Below, one piece after another: positions 1 through 6,506 of a stretch of DNA of 9,830 nt. A program made the position numbers and the translations under genes. The notes under the pieces were generated by a model, which saw only the letters and a list, made by a program, of their open reading frames with translations, searched no databases and was not told where the DNA came from. This DNA comes from JACMJP01 sp046160675. GTDB lineage: Bacteria; Bacteroidota; Bacteroidia; Chitinophagales; BACL12. The stretch is taken from contig JBJXHH010000219.1 in assembly GCA_046160675.1 (NCBI GenBank), positions 1 to 9,830 on the forward strand, written 5' to 3'. Each line of letters begins with the position of its first letter. Within the stretch, counting starts at the first letter, position 1.

Positions 1-167
1 TAAAAATTGATGGCGTTATAGACATTTCCATCAGCATCTGTGGTAATGGAGGCAACGGCCTGTGATTCGTTGCCGTGAAAATTATTTGCCCATTCCAGGC
101 TTTGTGTGTGTGCTTCGGATAGCAGAAAGATACTTATAATGAGGCTAAAGAGTACTTGTTTTCTCAT
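1..167 (-). CDS. Secreted SBBP-type (beta-propeller repeat) protein, N-terminal fragment
   Basis: The complementary strand encodes 55 residues from an ATG at 167 and runs off the left edge, so this is only the N-terminus. It starts MRKQVLFSLIISIFLLSEA, a clear Sec signal peptide (basic start, hydrophobic core, likely cleavage near AHTQ-S). The mature part begins SLEWANNF and continues with AVASITTDADGNVYNAINF. A W-A opening followed by a T-D-x-x-G-N-V-Y strand is the usual pattern of SBBP repeats, found in large surface or secreted Bacteroidetes proteins that often end in a type IX secretion sorting domain. That domain would lie outside the window. No good Shine-Dalgarno sequence or exact TAnnTTTG element was seen upstream. 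The signal peptide is confident; the family is inferred from one partial repeat. Confidence 0.72.
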   Translation of the reverse strand, partial: MRKQVLFSLIISIFLLSEAHTQSLEWANNFHGNESQAVASITTDADGNVYNAINF

Positions 168-837
168 ACTTTATGTGTTGTTTGCATCGGCAGTTTTCAA
201 CCATCATGCCACGGAAAGATATTCGCTTTGCAAAAATTGTTGCATTCATAGAAGTCTGAAGGGTGAAATGTTATTCAGGAAGTTAAATATGAACAAATGT
301 TGAAGAAACTAAATTCTCATGGTTTTACAGGCTTAATTATTTTTATTATGTGAATCAAATATGATATTAGATTACAAACGTTTTATAGACTTGATAAAGA
401 ATTTCAATTCAGTATTCAAAAAGCAGGTAGGGGTTTTTCAGAAAATCTCAACATGTAAAACAATAAAAGAATAATGGTCACCTTCCAGTTCGGCGCATGG
501 AAGACTAATTTTTTGAATGAGTATTATAAAAGTAATCATAATAAATTTGAACTAGTTTACTTATTTCGTTTATCACAGGGTTTACGTTTTTCCCAACACG
601 GGTTCTCGCATCCCCTAAATTAATAAACCCCTGCAGCCCTATACTATTTTTTTACAGTTTATAACTTTTACCAACCAATAAGAAAAACCCTCAGCTTTCA
701 CTTTTGTTCTTGGCAGTAAGCTACCCCATCACCCTATCAACATTGTCTGACCTATTTTCTATTACTAACTAACAAGTAACACTTACTTTGAAACGAATTT
801 CCCCCCTGTACCTTAATTTTGCGCTAACAACCAAGAT
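168..837. other. 670-base divergent intergenic region, no convincing gene
   Basis: This AT-rich stretch separates the leftward secreted-protein gene from rightward pckA. Two short rightward ORFs lie in it: 361-474 (37 codons, starting MILDYKRFID) and 474-623 (49 codons, starting MVTFQFGAWK). The stop of the first overlaps the start of the second as TAATG. Neither has a recognisable domain, a good ribosome binding site or a promoter, and ORFs of this size are common by chance at this base composition. The last 50 bases carry the pckA promoter. No RNA gene, repeat or mobile element was seen. Confidence 0.5.
787..821 (+). promoter_or_regulatory. Probable pckA promoter (TTTG ... TAATTTTG)
   Basis: TAATTTTG at 814-821 matches the Bacteroidetes -7 consensus TAnnTTTG exactly. 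A TTTG at 787-790 could be the -33 element; the 23-base spacing is at the long end of the accepted range. Transcription would start a few bases after 821, leaving only about 10 bases before the ATG at 838. Confidence 0.55.
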
Positions 838-2454
838 ATGATGAAAGAACACGGAATGAAAAACCCGTCGGCTGACCTCAAAGCCATTGGGTTTCAACAT
901 GAAGGCAACGCATACTGGAACCTGAGCCCCAAGGAGTTAACAGATCAGTCTGTGGCTCTCGGCTACGGTGTTTTGGCTGACAGCGGTGCTTTGGTGGTGG
1001 ATACTGGAAAGTTCAGGGGTAGGGCACCTAAGGATAAGTTCACAGTGAAAGATGCAAAGACCGAAAATACTGTTGATTGGAATAATTTCAACATACCGAC
1101 TACCCCAGCAATTTTTGATAACCTGTACAAAAAAGTACTTGCCTACTTAAGCAAAAAAGATATCTGGGTTCGGGATAATTATGCCTGTTCTGACCCGAAA
1201 TACAGGCTCAATATCCGCATCATCAATGAGCTTCCCTGGGGGAACCTCTTTTGTAACAATATGTTCCTTCGCCCAACACCTGAAGAAATACAAACCATGC
1301 AGCCCGACTGGCTCATTGTAAATGCCCCCGGTTTTCAGGCAAACCCGGCAGAAGATGGAACAAGAGAAGGAAATTTCGCCATGATAGATTTCACCCGGCA
1401 GATCATTCTCATTGGTGGTACGGGTTACACTGGCGAAATGAAAAAGGGGATTTTCACTGTGTTGAATTATTGGCTGCCACAGGAAAAAGGAGTGCTGAGT
1501 ATGCATTGCTCCGCAAATGTTGGGAAAGATGGAGACACAGCAGTGTTCTTTGGTTTGAGCGGAACGGGAAAAACAACATTAAGTGCTGACCCTGACAGAA
1601 GATTGATTGGCGATGATGAACACGGCTGGACGGATGAAACAATTTTCAATTTTGAGGGCGGCTGTTATGCAAAGTGTGTGAATCTCACAAAAGAGAATGA
1701 ACCGCAGATTTATAATGCAATAAAACATGGCAGCATCTTAGAAAACATCGAGTTCTTTCCGGGAACAAACACGGTTGATTTCACAAACATTAAAAAAACA
1801 GAGAACACAAGAGTTAGTTACCCGATTGATTATATTGATAATATCATGGTGCCCAGTATTGGAGGGCTGCCGAAAAACATTTTTTTCCTCACCTGCGATG
1901 CTTTCGGCGTATTGCCTCCCATCAGTAAGCTTACACCAGGTCAGGCAATGTATCAATTTTTAAGCGGTTATACTGCAAAAGTTGCCGGAACAGAAGCGGG
2001 AGTTACAGAACCTACTTTAACATTTTCAACTTGTTTCGGTGCGCCTTTCCTTCCCCTGCATCCAACAAAATATGCTGAGATGCTTGGAAAAAAAATGCAG
2101 GAACATAAAGTGAATGTCTGGCTCATTAACACCGGTTGGACAGCTGGAAGCTACGGCACAGGACATCGCATGAAACTTTCATATACAAGGGCGATGATAA
2201 CTGCAGCTTTAACCGGGGAGTTAGACCATGTTGAGTATAAGAACCATGAAGTTTTCGGCCTTGCAGTGCCGGTACGTTGTCCGAACGTCCCTTCAGAAAT
2301 TTTGGATCCAAGAAATACATGGACGGACAAGAATGTGTATGATGCTAAGGCGAATAACCTCGCTACGCAATTCATCAACAATTTTGAAAAATACGCAGAT
2401 AAAGCAAATGCCGAAACATTGGCCGCAGCGCCTAAGGTTACAGCGAAAGTGTAA
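838..2454 (+). CDS. pckA: Phosphoenolpyruvate carboxykinase (ATP)
   Basis: Cytosolic enzyme of gluconeogenesis that converts oxaloacetate plus ATP to phosphoenolpyruvate, ADP and CO2. The 538-residue length matches the ATP-dependent family (E. coli PckA is 540). Visible motifs, in order: RGRAPKDKF with the substrate-binding Arg62; MKKGIF with metal-binding Lys203; MHCSANVG with His223; the P-loop GLSGTGKTTLS at 239-249 with Lys245; and the metal site DDEHGW at 259-264. The C-terminal WLINTGWTAGSYGTGHRM block is also typical. All catalytic positions appear intact. Starts at ATG 838, 841 and 856 are all possible. The last (MKNPSADLKAIGF) has a purine-rich stretch upstream and matches how such proteins often begin, so the first six residues are uncertain. 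It appears monocistronic: own promoter upstream and a strong terminator 27 bases after the stop. Confidence 0.98.
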   Translation: MMKEHGMKNPSADLKAIGFQHEGNAYWNLSPKELTDQSVALGYGVLADSGALVVDTGKFRGRAPKDKFTVKDAKTENTVDWNNFNIPTTPAIFDNLYKKVLAYLSKKDIWVRDNYACSDPKYRLNIRIINELPWGNLFCNNMFLRPTPEEIQTMQPDWLIVNAPGFQANPAEDGTREGNFAMIDFTRQIILIGGTGYTGEMKKGIFTVLNYWLPQEKGVLSMHCSANVGKDGDTAVFFGLSGTGKTTLSADPDRRLIGDDEHGWTDETIFNFEGGCYAKCVNLTKENEPQIYNAIKHGSILENIEFFPGTNTVDFTNIKKTENTRVSYPIDYIDNIMVPSIGGLPKNIFFLTCDAFGVLPPISKLTPGQAMYQFLSGYTAKVAGTEAGVTEPTLTFSTCFGAPFLPLHPTKYAEMLGKKMQEHKVNVWLINTGWTAGSYGTGHRMKLSYTRAMITAALTGELDHVEYKNHEVFGLAVPVRCPNVPSEILDPRNTWTDKNVYDAKANNLATQFINNFEKYADKANAETLAAAPKVTAKV

Positions 2455-2481
2455 GGTTTCTATAAGTTCTTGAAAAATAGT

Positions 2482-2510
2482 AAGCCGGAAGAGTATTCCG
2501 GCTTTTCCTT
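2482..2510 (+). terminator. Intrinsic terminator of pckA
   Basis: A perfect 9-bp stem, AAGCCGGAA (2482-2490) and TTCCGGCTT (2496-2504), encloses a 5-base loop and runs into a T-rich tract, TTTTCCTTTCC. It lies 27 bases after the pckA stop and isolates pckA from the next gene. Confidence 0.9.
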
Positions 2511-2630
2511 TCCTTACCCAGGCGCTTTGCAAAGAATCTCTTTCTGGTAAACGCTTTCAGTTTTTAACCTGTCATCACTTCACAAACCTGTTGAAAACGT
2601 AACTACCTTCTATTAAATGCATACTAATTT

Positions 2631-2639
2631 TATATTTTG
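2631..2639 (+). promoter_or_regulatory. Possible -7 promoter element of the SUMF1-fold gene
   Basis: TATATTTTG lies 16 bases before the ATG at 2656. It resembles TAnnTTTG but has one extra base between TA and TTTG, and no TTG lies at a suitable -33 distance. The position fits the other promoters in this window, but the match is imperfect. Confidence 0.3.
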
Positions 2640-2655
2640 AAGTAATCAGCAAATA

Positions 2656-3450
2656 ATGAAAACAAAAATTTTTATCAGTTTCATACTCCTTGTATTTTTT
2701 AGTACAACAGCTTTTGTGCCTTCAGGCAAAGAAAAATTTTTAAGTAAATACGGCTTTAAGCAGATCCCAGCAGGTGTTTTACAAACCGGGCAACAACAGA
2801 TTGCTATGAATGGATTTTATATGTTTGAAACGGAGATAACAAATAAACAATATGCTGAGTTTTTGAATTATTTATTAAAAAAGGGAAGGAGGGAAGATTA
2901 TGAATTGTGTAGGGTTGATTCTACAGGATGGAATAAAGCTCTGAATTTTGAGAATACCTATCCTAAAGACTATCACCTCACCGCTGAGTTTGCTGACTAC
3001 CCGGTAGTGAATGTTTCTTTTGAAGCTGCAAATCTGTTTTGTGATTGGCTGGAGAATAAACTAGAGAAAAAGATAAGCACTGTTGATGTACGTTTGCCTA
3101 CAGCGGAAGAATGGACATATGCTGCAAAAGGCGGAAAAACGGATGCTGAGTATCCCTGGGAAAATATTGAAACAGGGAAGAAAAATGATTTTGAACTTTG
3201 TAATTATAACTCACCAAACGACGGTACCTGCCTTGCCACCAATTATGCGAAGTCTTATTACGCCAATGCTTATGGGCTTTACAATATGAGTGGTAATGTT
3301 GCTGAAATGCTCAAAGATAAAGGTAACACGAAAGGCGGAAGCTGGAACAGTACAATTTTACAAATGCCTATAAACGCAACCGATGAATATAAAGGTGTTT
3401 CCCCACCTTCACCCTATATCGGATTCCGCCCTGTAGCTGTGATAGAATAA
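2656..3450 (+). CDS. Exported SUMF1/formylglycine-generating-enzyme-fold protein, probably non-catalytic
   Basis: A 264-residue protein with an N-terminal signal peptide (MKTKIFISFILLVFFSTTAF) and no lipobox cysteine, so probably periplasmic or secreted. The rest is a SUMF1-type (FGE-sulfatase) domain: FYMFETEITNKQYAEFLNYL at 54-73, DYPVVNVSFEAANLFCDWLE at 114-133, RLPTAEEWTYAAKGG at 146-160, YGLYNMSGNVAEML at 206-219, GGSWNS at 227-232 and the terminal GFRPV at 256-260. True formylglycine-generating enzymes use a cysteine pair near the C-terminus. Here the last cysteine is Cys192 and the segment before GFRPV has none, so sulfatase-activating chemistry is unlikely. The fold is also used in the gliding/type IX secretion proteins GldJ and GldK and in many binding proteins; membership of those specific families cannot be claimed. 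Its stop codon overlaps the predicted rsmE promoter. Confidence 0.85.
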   Translation: MKTKIFISFILLVFFSTTAFVPSGKEKFLSKYGFKQIPAGVLQTGQQQIAMNGFYMFETEITNKQYAEFLNYLLKKGRREDYELCRVDSTGWNKALNFENTYPKDYHLTAEFADYPVVNVSFEAANLFCDWLENKLEKKISTVDVRLPTAEEWTYAAKGGKTDAEYPWENIETGKKNDFELCNYNSPNDGTCLATNYAKSYYANAYGLYNMSGNVAEMLKDKGNTKGGSWNSTILQMPINATDEYKGVSPPSPYIGFRPVAVIE

Positions 3451-3455
3451 CTTTG
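3448..3455 (+). promoter_or_regulatory. Probable rsmE -7 promoter element, overlapping the upstream stop codon
   Basis: TAACTTTG is an exact match to TAnnTTTG, and its first three bases are the TAA stop of the SUMF1-fold gene. Only four bases separate it from the ATG at 3460. Transcripts start a few bases after this element in the phylum, so the mRNA would be leaderless or nearly so. No TTG was found at the -33 distance, so it may be weak, with read-through from the upstream gene also likely. Confidence 0.45.
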
Positions 3456-3459
3456 CCGC

Positions 3460-4179
3460 ATGCAATTGTTTTATTGCCCGGGCATTAACGGAGAAAGTTT
3501 TTACACACTTCCTGATCAGGAAATGCATCATGCCGTGCATGTTTTGAGAATGAAACCGGGCGATGGTTTACAAATAACAAATGGGAAAGGAAAAATATTT
3601 GATGCAGAAATTGTTTCTGTTCAAAAAAAGGAATGTACAGTAAAAATCCTTTCATCGTACCTCCAAAACAGAAGCCGGAACTATCACCTGCATATTGCTA
3701 TTGCTCCACCAAAATCATCTGATAGGGTTGATGTTTTTTTAGAAAAAGTAACTGAAATAGGTGTAGAAGAAATAACTCCTATCTATTCCAATAATTCCGA
3801 GCGGAACAAAGTGAATCATGAGAAAGTGTTACAAGTACTTATTGCAGCCATGAAACAAAGCGGCGATGCCTACCTGCCTAAGTTGAATGGCTTAACTAAA
3901 CTGGAGGATTTTATATATCAGCACAATTTATCTTCCTCCCAAAAATTTATTGCCCACTGTAAACCCTCTGATAAAAAAGTTTTTACCCGGGTTCTTCAGC
4001 CGGCGAAAGATGTTTTAATTCTCATTGGCCCTGAAGGTGATTTTACCGCTGAGGAAATACTTCTGTCTGAAAAGAATAATTTTACTTCTGTTTCGTTAGG
4101 GGAGAAGCGACTAAGAACAGAAACTGCAGGTATAGTTGCTTGTCAGACTGTTCATAGTATCAATGCATTGAAAACGTAA
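3460..4179 (+). CDS. rsmE: 16S rRNA (uracil(1498)-N(3))-methyltransferase
   Basis: SPOUT-class methyltransferase that uses S-adenosylmethionine to methylate N3 of U1498 in helix 44 of 16S rRNA, on the assembled 30S subunit. The 239-residue length is normal for the family. The N-terminal PUA-like part contains HHAVHVLRMKPGD. The catalytic trefoil-knot domain shows EKVTEIGVEEITP from residue 95, KQSGDAYLP in the middle, the SAM-binding loop IGPEGDF at 189-195 and LGEKRLRTETA at 213-223. All signature blocks are intact. The gene starts 9 bases after the SUMF1-fold gene and is followed after 14 bases by the DUF4159 gene, so at least rsmE and the latter should form one operon. Confidence 0.96.
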   Translation: MQLFYCPGINGESFYTLPDQEMHHAVHVLRMKPGDGLQITNGKGKIFDAEIVSVQKKECTVKILSSYLQNRSRNYHLHIAIAPPKSSDRVDVFLEKVTEIGVEEITPIYSNNSERNKVNHEKVLQVLIAAMKQSGDAYLPKLNGLTKLEDFIYQHNLSSSQKFIAHCKPSDKKVFTRVLQPAKDVLILIGPEGDFTAEEILLSEKNNFTSVSLGEKRLRTETAGIVACQTVHSINALKT

Positions 4180-4193
4180 AGAGAAAGGGAAAA

Positions 4194-4853
4194 ATGAAAA
4201 ACATTATTTCACTAGTTGTACTAACATTTTTTTTGACTGCAGATGTTTCTTCCCAACAATTACAGTTCGCATTATTAAAATATAGTGGAGGGGGAGACTG
4301 GTACAATGATGTACATTCCCTCAAGAACCTGGCAGATTTCTGCAATAAAAACCTGCAAACTGACATCAGCCTTGAATACGCAACCGTAGAACCCGGTACT
4401 CCGGATATCTTTAAGCATCCCTTTATTTATCTAACAGGGCATGGAAACATAGTGTTTAATGATGCCGAAGCAGAAAACCTTCGCAAATATTTAATAAGCG
4501 GAGGATTTTTATGTATTAATGATGACTATGGCCTTGATCCTTACATCCGTGTTGCAATGAAAAAAGTATTTCCTGAACTGGAGTTTATTGAACTGCCATT
4601 CTCGCATCCAGTGTATCATCAGAAATTTGATTTCAAAAATGGTATTCCAAAAATTCATGAACATGATGGAAAACCTGCTCAGGCATTTGCATTGTTTTAT
4701 GAAGACAGGATGATCGCATTCTATAATTTTGAGACAGATCTGGGCGATGGTTGGGACGATGTGCATAATGACTCGGAAGAAATGCGTATTAAAGCCCTGC
4801 AGATGGGGGCAAATCTTGTACAATATGTATTTTTGCTAAATGATACAAAGTGA
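4194..4853 (+). CDS. Exported DUF4159 domain protein
   Basis: A 219-residue protein with a signal peptide (MKNIISLVVLTFFLTADVSS, likely cut near SSQ-Q). The mature part is one DUF4159 domain: LKYSGGGDWYNDV at 28-40, IYLTGHG at 78-84, LRKYLISGGFLCINDDYG at 96-113, LPFSHPVY at 134-141 and a terminal FETDLGDGWDDV at 179-190. DUF4159 is thought to have a class I glutamine-amidotransferase-like fold, but I see no G-x-C-x-G nucleophile elbow, so it is more likely a binding protein than an amidotransferase. Its biochemical role is unknown. The start is supported by a purine-rich AGAAAGGGA stretch just upstream, one of the few ribosome binding sites visible here. It probably shares a transcript with rsmE; the cellular link is unclear because one acts in the cytosol and the other outside it. 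Confidence 0.85.
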   Translation: MKNIISLVVLTFFLTADVSSQQLQFALLKYSGGGDWYNDVHSLKNLADFCNKNLQTDISLEYATVEPGTPDIFKHPFIYLTGHGNIVFNDAEAENLRKYLISGGFLCINDDYGLDPYIRVAMKKVFPELEFIELPFSHPVYHQKFDFKNGIPKIHEHDGKPAQAFALFYEDRMIAFYNFETDLGDGWDDVHNDSEEMRIKALQMGANLVQYVFLLNDTK

Positions 4854-4909
4854 GAGCTGCTGTGTTGAAAAACTCAGAAGTTGTGACAAAGCCCTCATTA
4901 GTTGTTTTA

Positions 4910-4917
4910 TATCTTTG
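4910..4917 (+). promoter_or_regulatory. Probable -7 promoter element of the response-regulator operon
   Basis: TATCTTTG is an exact TAnnTTTG match, 66 bases before the GTG at 4984. The nearest upstream TTG (4881-4883) is 26 bases away, longer than usual for a -33 element. Transcription starting near 4923 would include the short upstream ORF at 4952. Confidence 0.5.
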
Positions 4918-4951
4918 ACTCCACAATACTTTCAACTCCTCGAAAATCGGT

Positions 4952-4987
4952 ATGCAGCCTGAACAGATTAATGGAAAAAATAGGTGA
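4952..4987 (+). CDS. Possible 11-residue upstream ORF overlapping the response-regulator start
   Basis: ATG at 4952 opens an 11-codon frame reading MQPEQINGKNR. Its TGA (4985-4987) overlaps the GTG start (4984-4986) of the response regulator as GTGA. Such overlap is the classical arrangement for translational coupling, and the downstream gene has only a GTG start with a stop codon (TAG, 4981-4983) directly before it in its own frame. The peptide has no recognisable motif. Chance occurrence is possible because short ORFs are common; the exact overlap is what makes it worth listing. Confidence 0.35.
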   Translation: MQPEQINGKNR

Positions 4988-5436
4988 AAAAAGACTCCAC
5001 GGTTCAGATATTACTGGTTGAAGATAATCCCGGCGATATCAGGCTTACCATTGAAGCTTTAAAAGAAGCTACAATTAAAAATCAGCTCAATGTTGTAAAA
5101 GACGGCGTTGAGGCGCTTGAATACCTGCGCAAAAAAGGGAAGTATGAATCATCACCCACCCCACATCTTATTTTGCTTGACTTGAACCTTCCCAGGAAAG
5201 ATGGCAGAGAGGTTCTTGCCGAAATAAAAACGGATGAACAATTAAAGATGATACCTGTTGTCATTCTAACAACTTCTGAGGCAGAGCAGGATATTTTGAA
5301 AAGTTATAAACTCCATGCAAATTGTTTCATTACGAAACCGGCAGACCTGGATGATTTTATTCATGCCATTCGCCAGATTGAGAATTTTTGGTTCAATGTT
5401 GTTAAATTACCACCTGAAAATTATGACAGAATATAA
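4984..5436 (+). CDS. Single-domain response regulator (CheY/Rcp1-like)
   Basis: A 150-residue protein consisting of one receiver domain and no output domain. Acidic pocket Glu13-Asp14 in ILLVEDNPGD, phospho-acceptor Asp66 in LILLDLNLPRKDG, Thr96/Thr97 in ILTTSE and Lys118 in FITKPAD are all present, so it should be phosphorylatable. The long insert around KKGKYESSPTPH and the tail FWFNVVKLP are typical of the Rcp1-like subgroup, which often partners phytochrome-type or PAS-rich histidine kinases. The start must be GTG 4984 or later: TAG lies immediately upstream in frame and no ATG follows before the domain begins. It ends two bases before the REC-PAS gene, so the two are co-transcribed. No kinase gene is adjacent; the cognate kinase is unknown. 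Confidence 0.93.
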   Translation: MKKDSTVQILLVEDNPGDIRLTIEALKEATIKNQLNVVKDGVEALEYLRKKGKYESSPTPHLILLDLNLPRKDGREVLAEIKTDEQLKMIPVVILTTSEAEQDILKSYKLHANCFITKPADLDDFIHAIRQIENFWFNVVKLPPENYDRI

Positions 5437-5438
5437 TT

Positions 5439-6353
5439 ATGGAAGAAAAGAAACCCACTAAGGTCCTGTTAATTGAAGATAATCCCGCCGATGCCAGGCT
5501 GGTCGAGATTTACCTGAATGAATCTACCATGATTGTTCCGCAGTTAACAAAGGTGCAGGAACTCAGAAAGGGCTTGCTTATGCTGGAAGATAGTGACTAT
5601 GATATCGTGTTGCTTGACCTTACGCTTCCTGACAGTTCAGGATTTGATACTATTAAAACAATGTTAGATGAATTTCCTGAACAAACTGTGATTGTAATGA
5701 CGGGCCTTGATGATGAAACAGTAGCGTTGAACTCAGTAAAGGCCGGAGCGCAGGATTTTATTGTGAAGGGCCAGTTTGACAGTAACTTGCTTTCCAGAAC
5801 TATTACATATGCAATTGAACGTCACCAGCTTCAGGTTAAACTGGAAAATTATGCGAAAGCAATAAAAAATAATGAAGAGAGGTTACTCGAAGCCCAACGT
5901 ATGGCGAGAATTGGAAACTGGGAACTCGATATAGTTACAAATCAAATGTATTGGAGTGATGAAGTTTTTAATATCATGAATTTAAAAAAAGATTTTGAAC
6001 CAACACTGAATGATTATCTCAAATACGTTGATGCAGAGGAGGCGAAATTAGTTCGTATCGCAATTAACAAAACGATGGAGAAAGGCAAAGCATTTAGCGT
6101 AGAATATAATATGAGTTTGCCTGATGGATCAAAAAAATACATTGCCAGCCAGGGCCAAATTCAGGTAAGCAAAAAAAGCGGTAACCTTTTGCTTTCAGGT
6201 ACTATACAGGATATTACCTCCTTTACCACCCGTAATGGTGCAAAAACTATGAACCTTCATCGTATTATTGCCAATCTTTCTGAAGTGCTTGATAAGTCAA
6301 ACGACGAAAAGTTGAAAAAAATCCTTCAGGATACTATTAATATGATAAGGTAA
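5439..6353 (+). CDS. REC-PAS domain protein without a histidine kinase core
   Basis: A 304-residue cytosolic signalling protein. Residues 7-125 form a receiver domain: Glu13-Asp14 in LLIEDNPADARL, phospho-acceptor Asp60 in VLLDLTLPDSSGFD, Thr88 in VMTGLDD and Lys110 in FIVKGQ. A helical linker (about 125-157, ending NNEERLLEAQRMARIG) leads to a PAS domain (about 158-260; GNWELDIVTNQMYWSDEVF to LSGTIQDIT). The remaining 44 residues are helical, polar and charged, without H-box, N-box or G-box. Related architectures usually continue into HisKA and HATPase domains; here the frame simply stops, and nothing kinase-like is visible in the 150 bases that follow. It may be an adaptor or phosphate sink that modulates a kinase encoded elsewhere, or a stably shortened hybrid kinase. 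The two-base gap after the preceding regulator indicates a shared transcript. Confidence 0.92.
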   Translation: MEEKKPTKVLLIEDNPADARLVEIYLNESTMIVPQLTKVQELRKGLLMLEDSDYDIVLLDLTLPDSSGFDTIKTMLDEFPEQTVIVMTGLDDETVALNSVKAGAQDFIVKGQFDSNLLSRTITYAIERHQLQVKLENYAKAIKNNEERLLEAQRMARIGNWELDIVTNQMYWSDEVFNIMNLKKDFEPTLNDYLKYVDAEEAKLVRIAINKTMEKGKAFSVEYNMSLPDGSKKYIASQGQIQVSKKSGNLLLSGTIQDITSFTTRNGAKTMNLHRIIANLSEVLDKSNDEKLKKILQDTINMIR

Positions 6354-6403
6354 AAGAGTTGAATTCTTCACAGCCAATCTCAGGATAACCCAATTATCTT
6401 CCC

Positions 6404-6450
6404 GAAAATGAAAAAGACTATAAACGGTCGGCAACAACCCGTCTATAGCC
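6404..6450 (-). terminator. Intrinsic terminator of the leftward helical-repeat gene
   Basis: Arms GACTATAAACGG (6416-6427) and CCGTCTATAGCC (6439-6450) enclose an 11-base loop. Read leftward, the RNA forms a 12-bp stem with two G-U wobbles and then enters a U-rich tract (TCTTTTTCATTTTC). Read rightward, the same two positions are A-C mismatches and no T-run follows, so the element works for the leftward gene only. It lies 57 bases beyond that gene's stop. Confidence 0.75.
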
Positions 6451-6506
6451 TAAAAAATGCTTAAAAGTTGAAAACTAAACATCTAGATCAGGCAGGAATA
6501 ACATAA

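Noticed and set aside
106..303. A 65-codon rightward ORF at the left end
   Set aside because: It overlaps the start of the leftward secreted protein, which has a clear signal peptide and repeat motif; the rightward frame has no family features.
361..623. Two tandem short ORFs (37 and 49 codons) joined by TAATG
   Set aside because: No domain, promoter or ribosome binding site; frames of this length are expected by chance in AT-rich DNA. Only conservation in relatives would revive them.
1147..2532. Several 60-120 codon leftward ORFs within and after pckA
   Set aside because: They are antisense shadows of pckA, whose frame is fully conserved and intact; none shows a domain.
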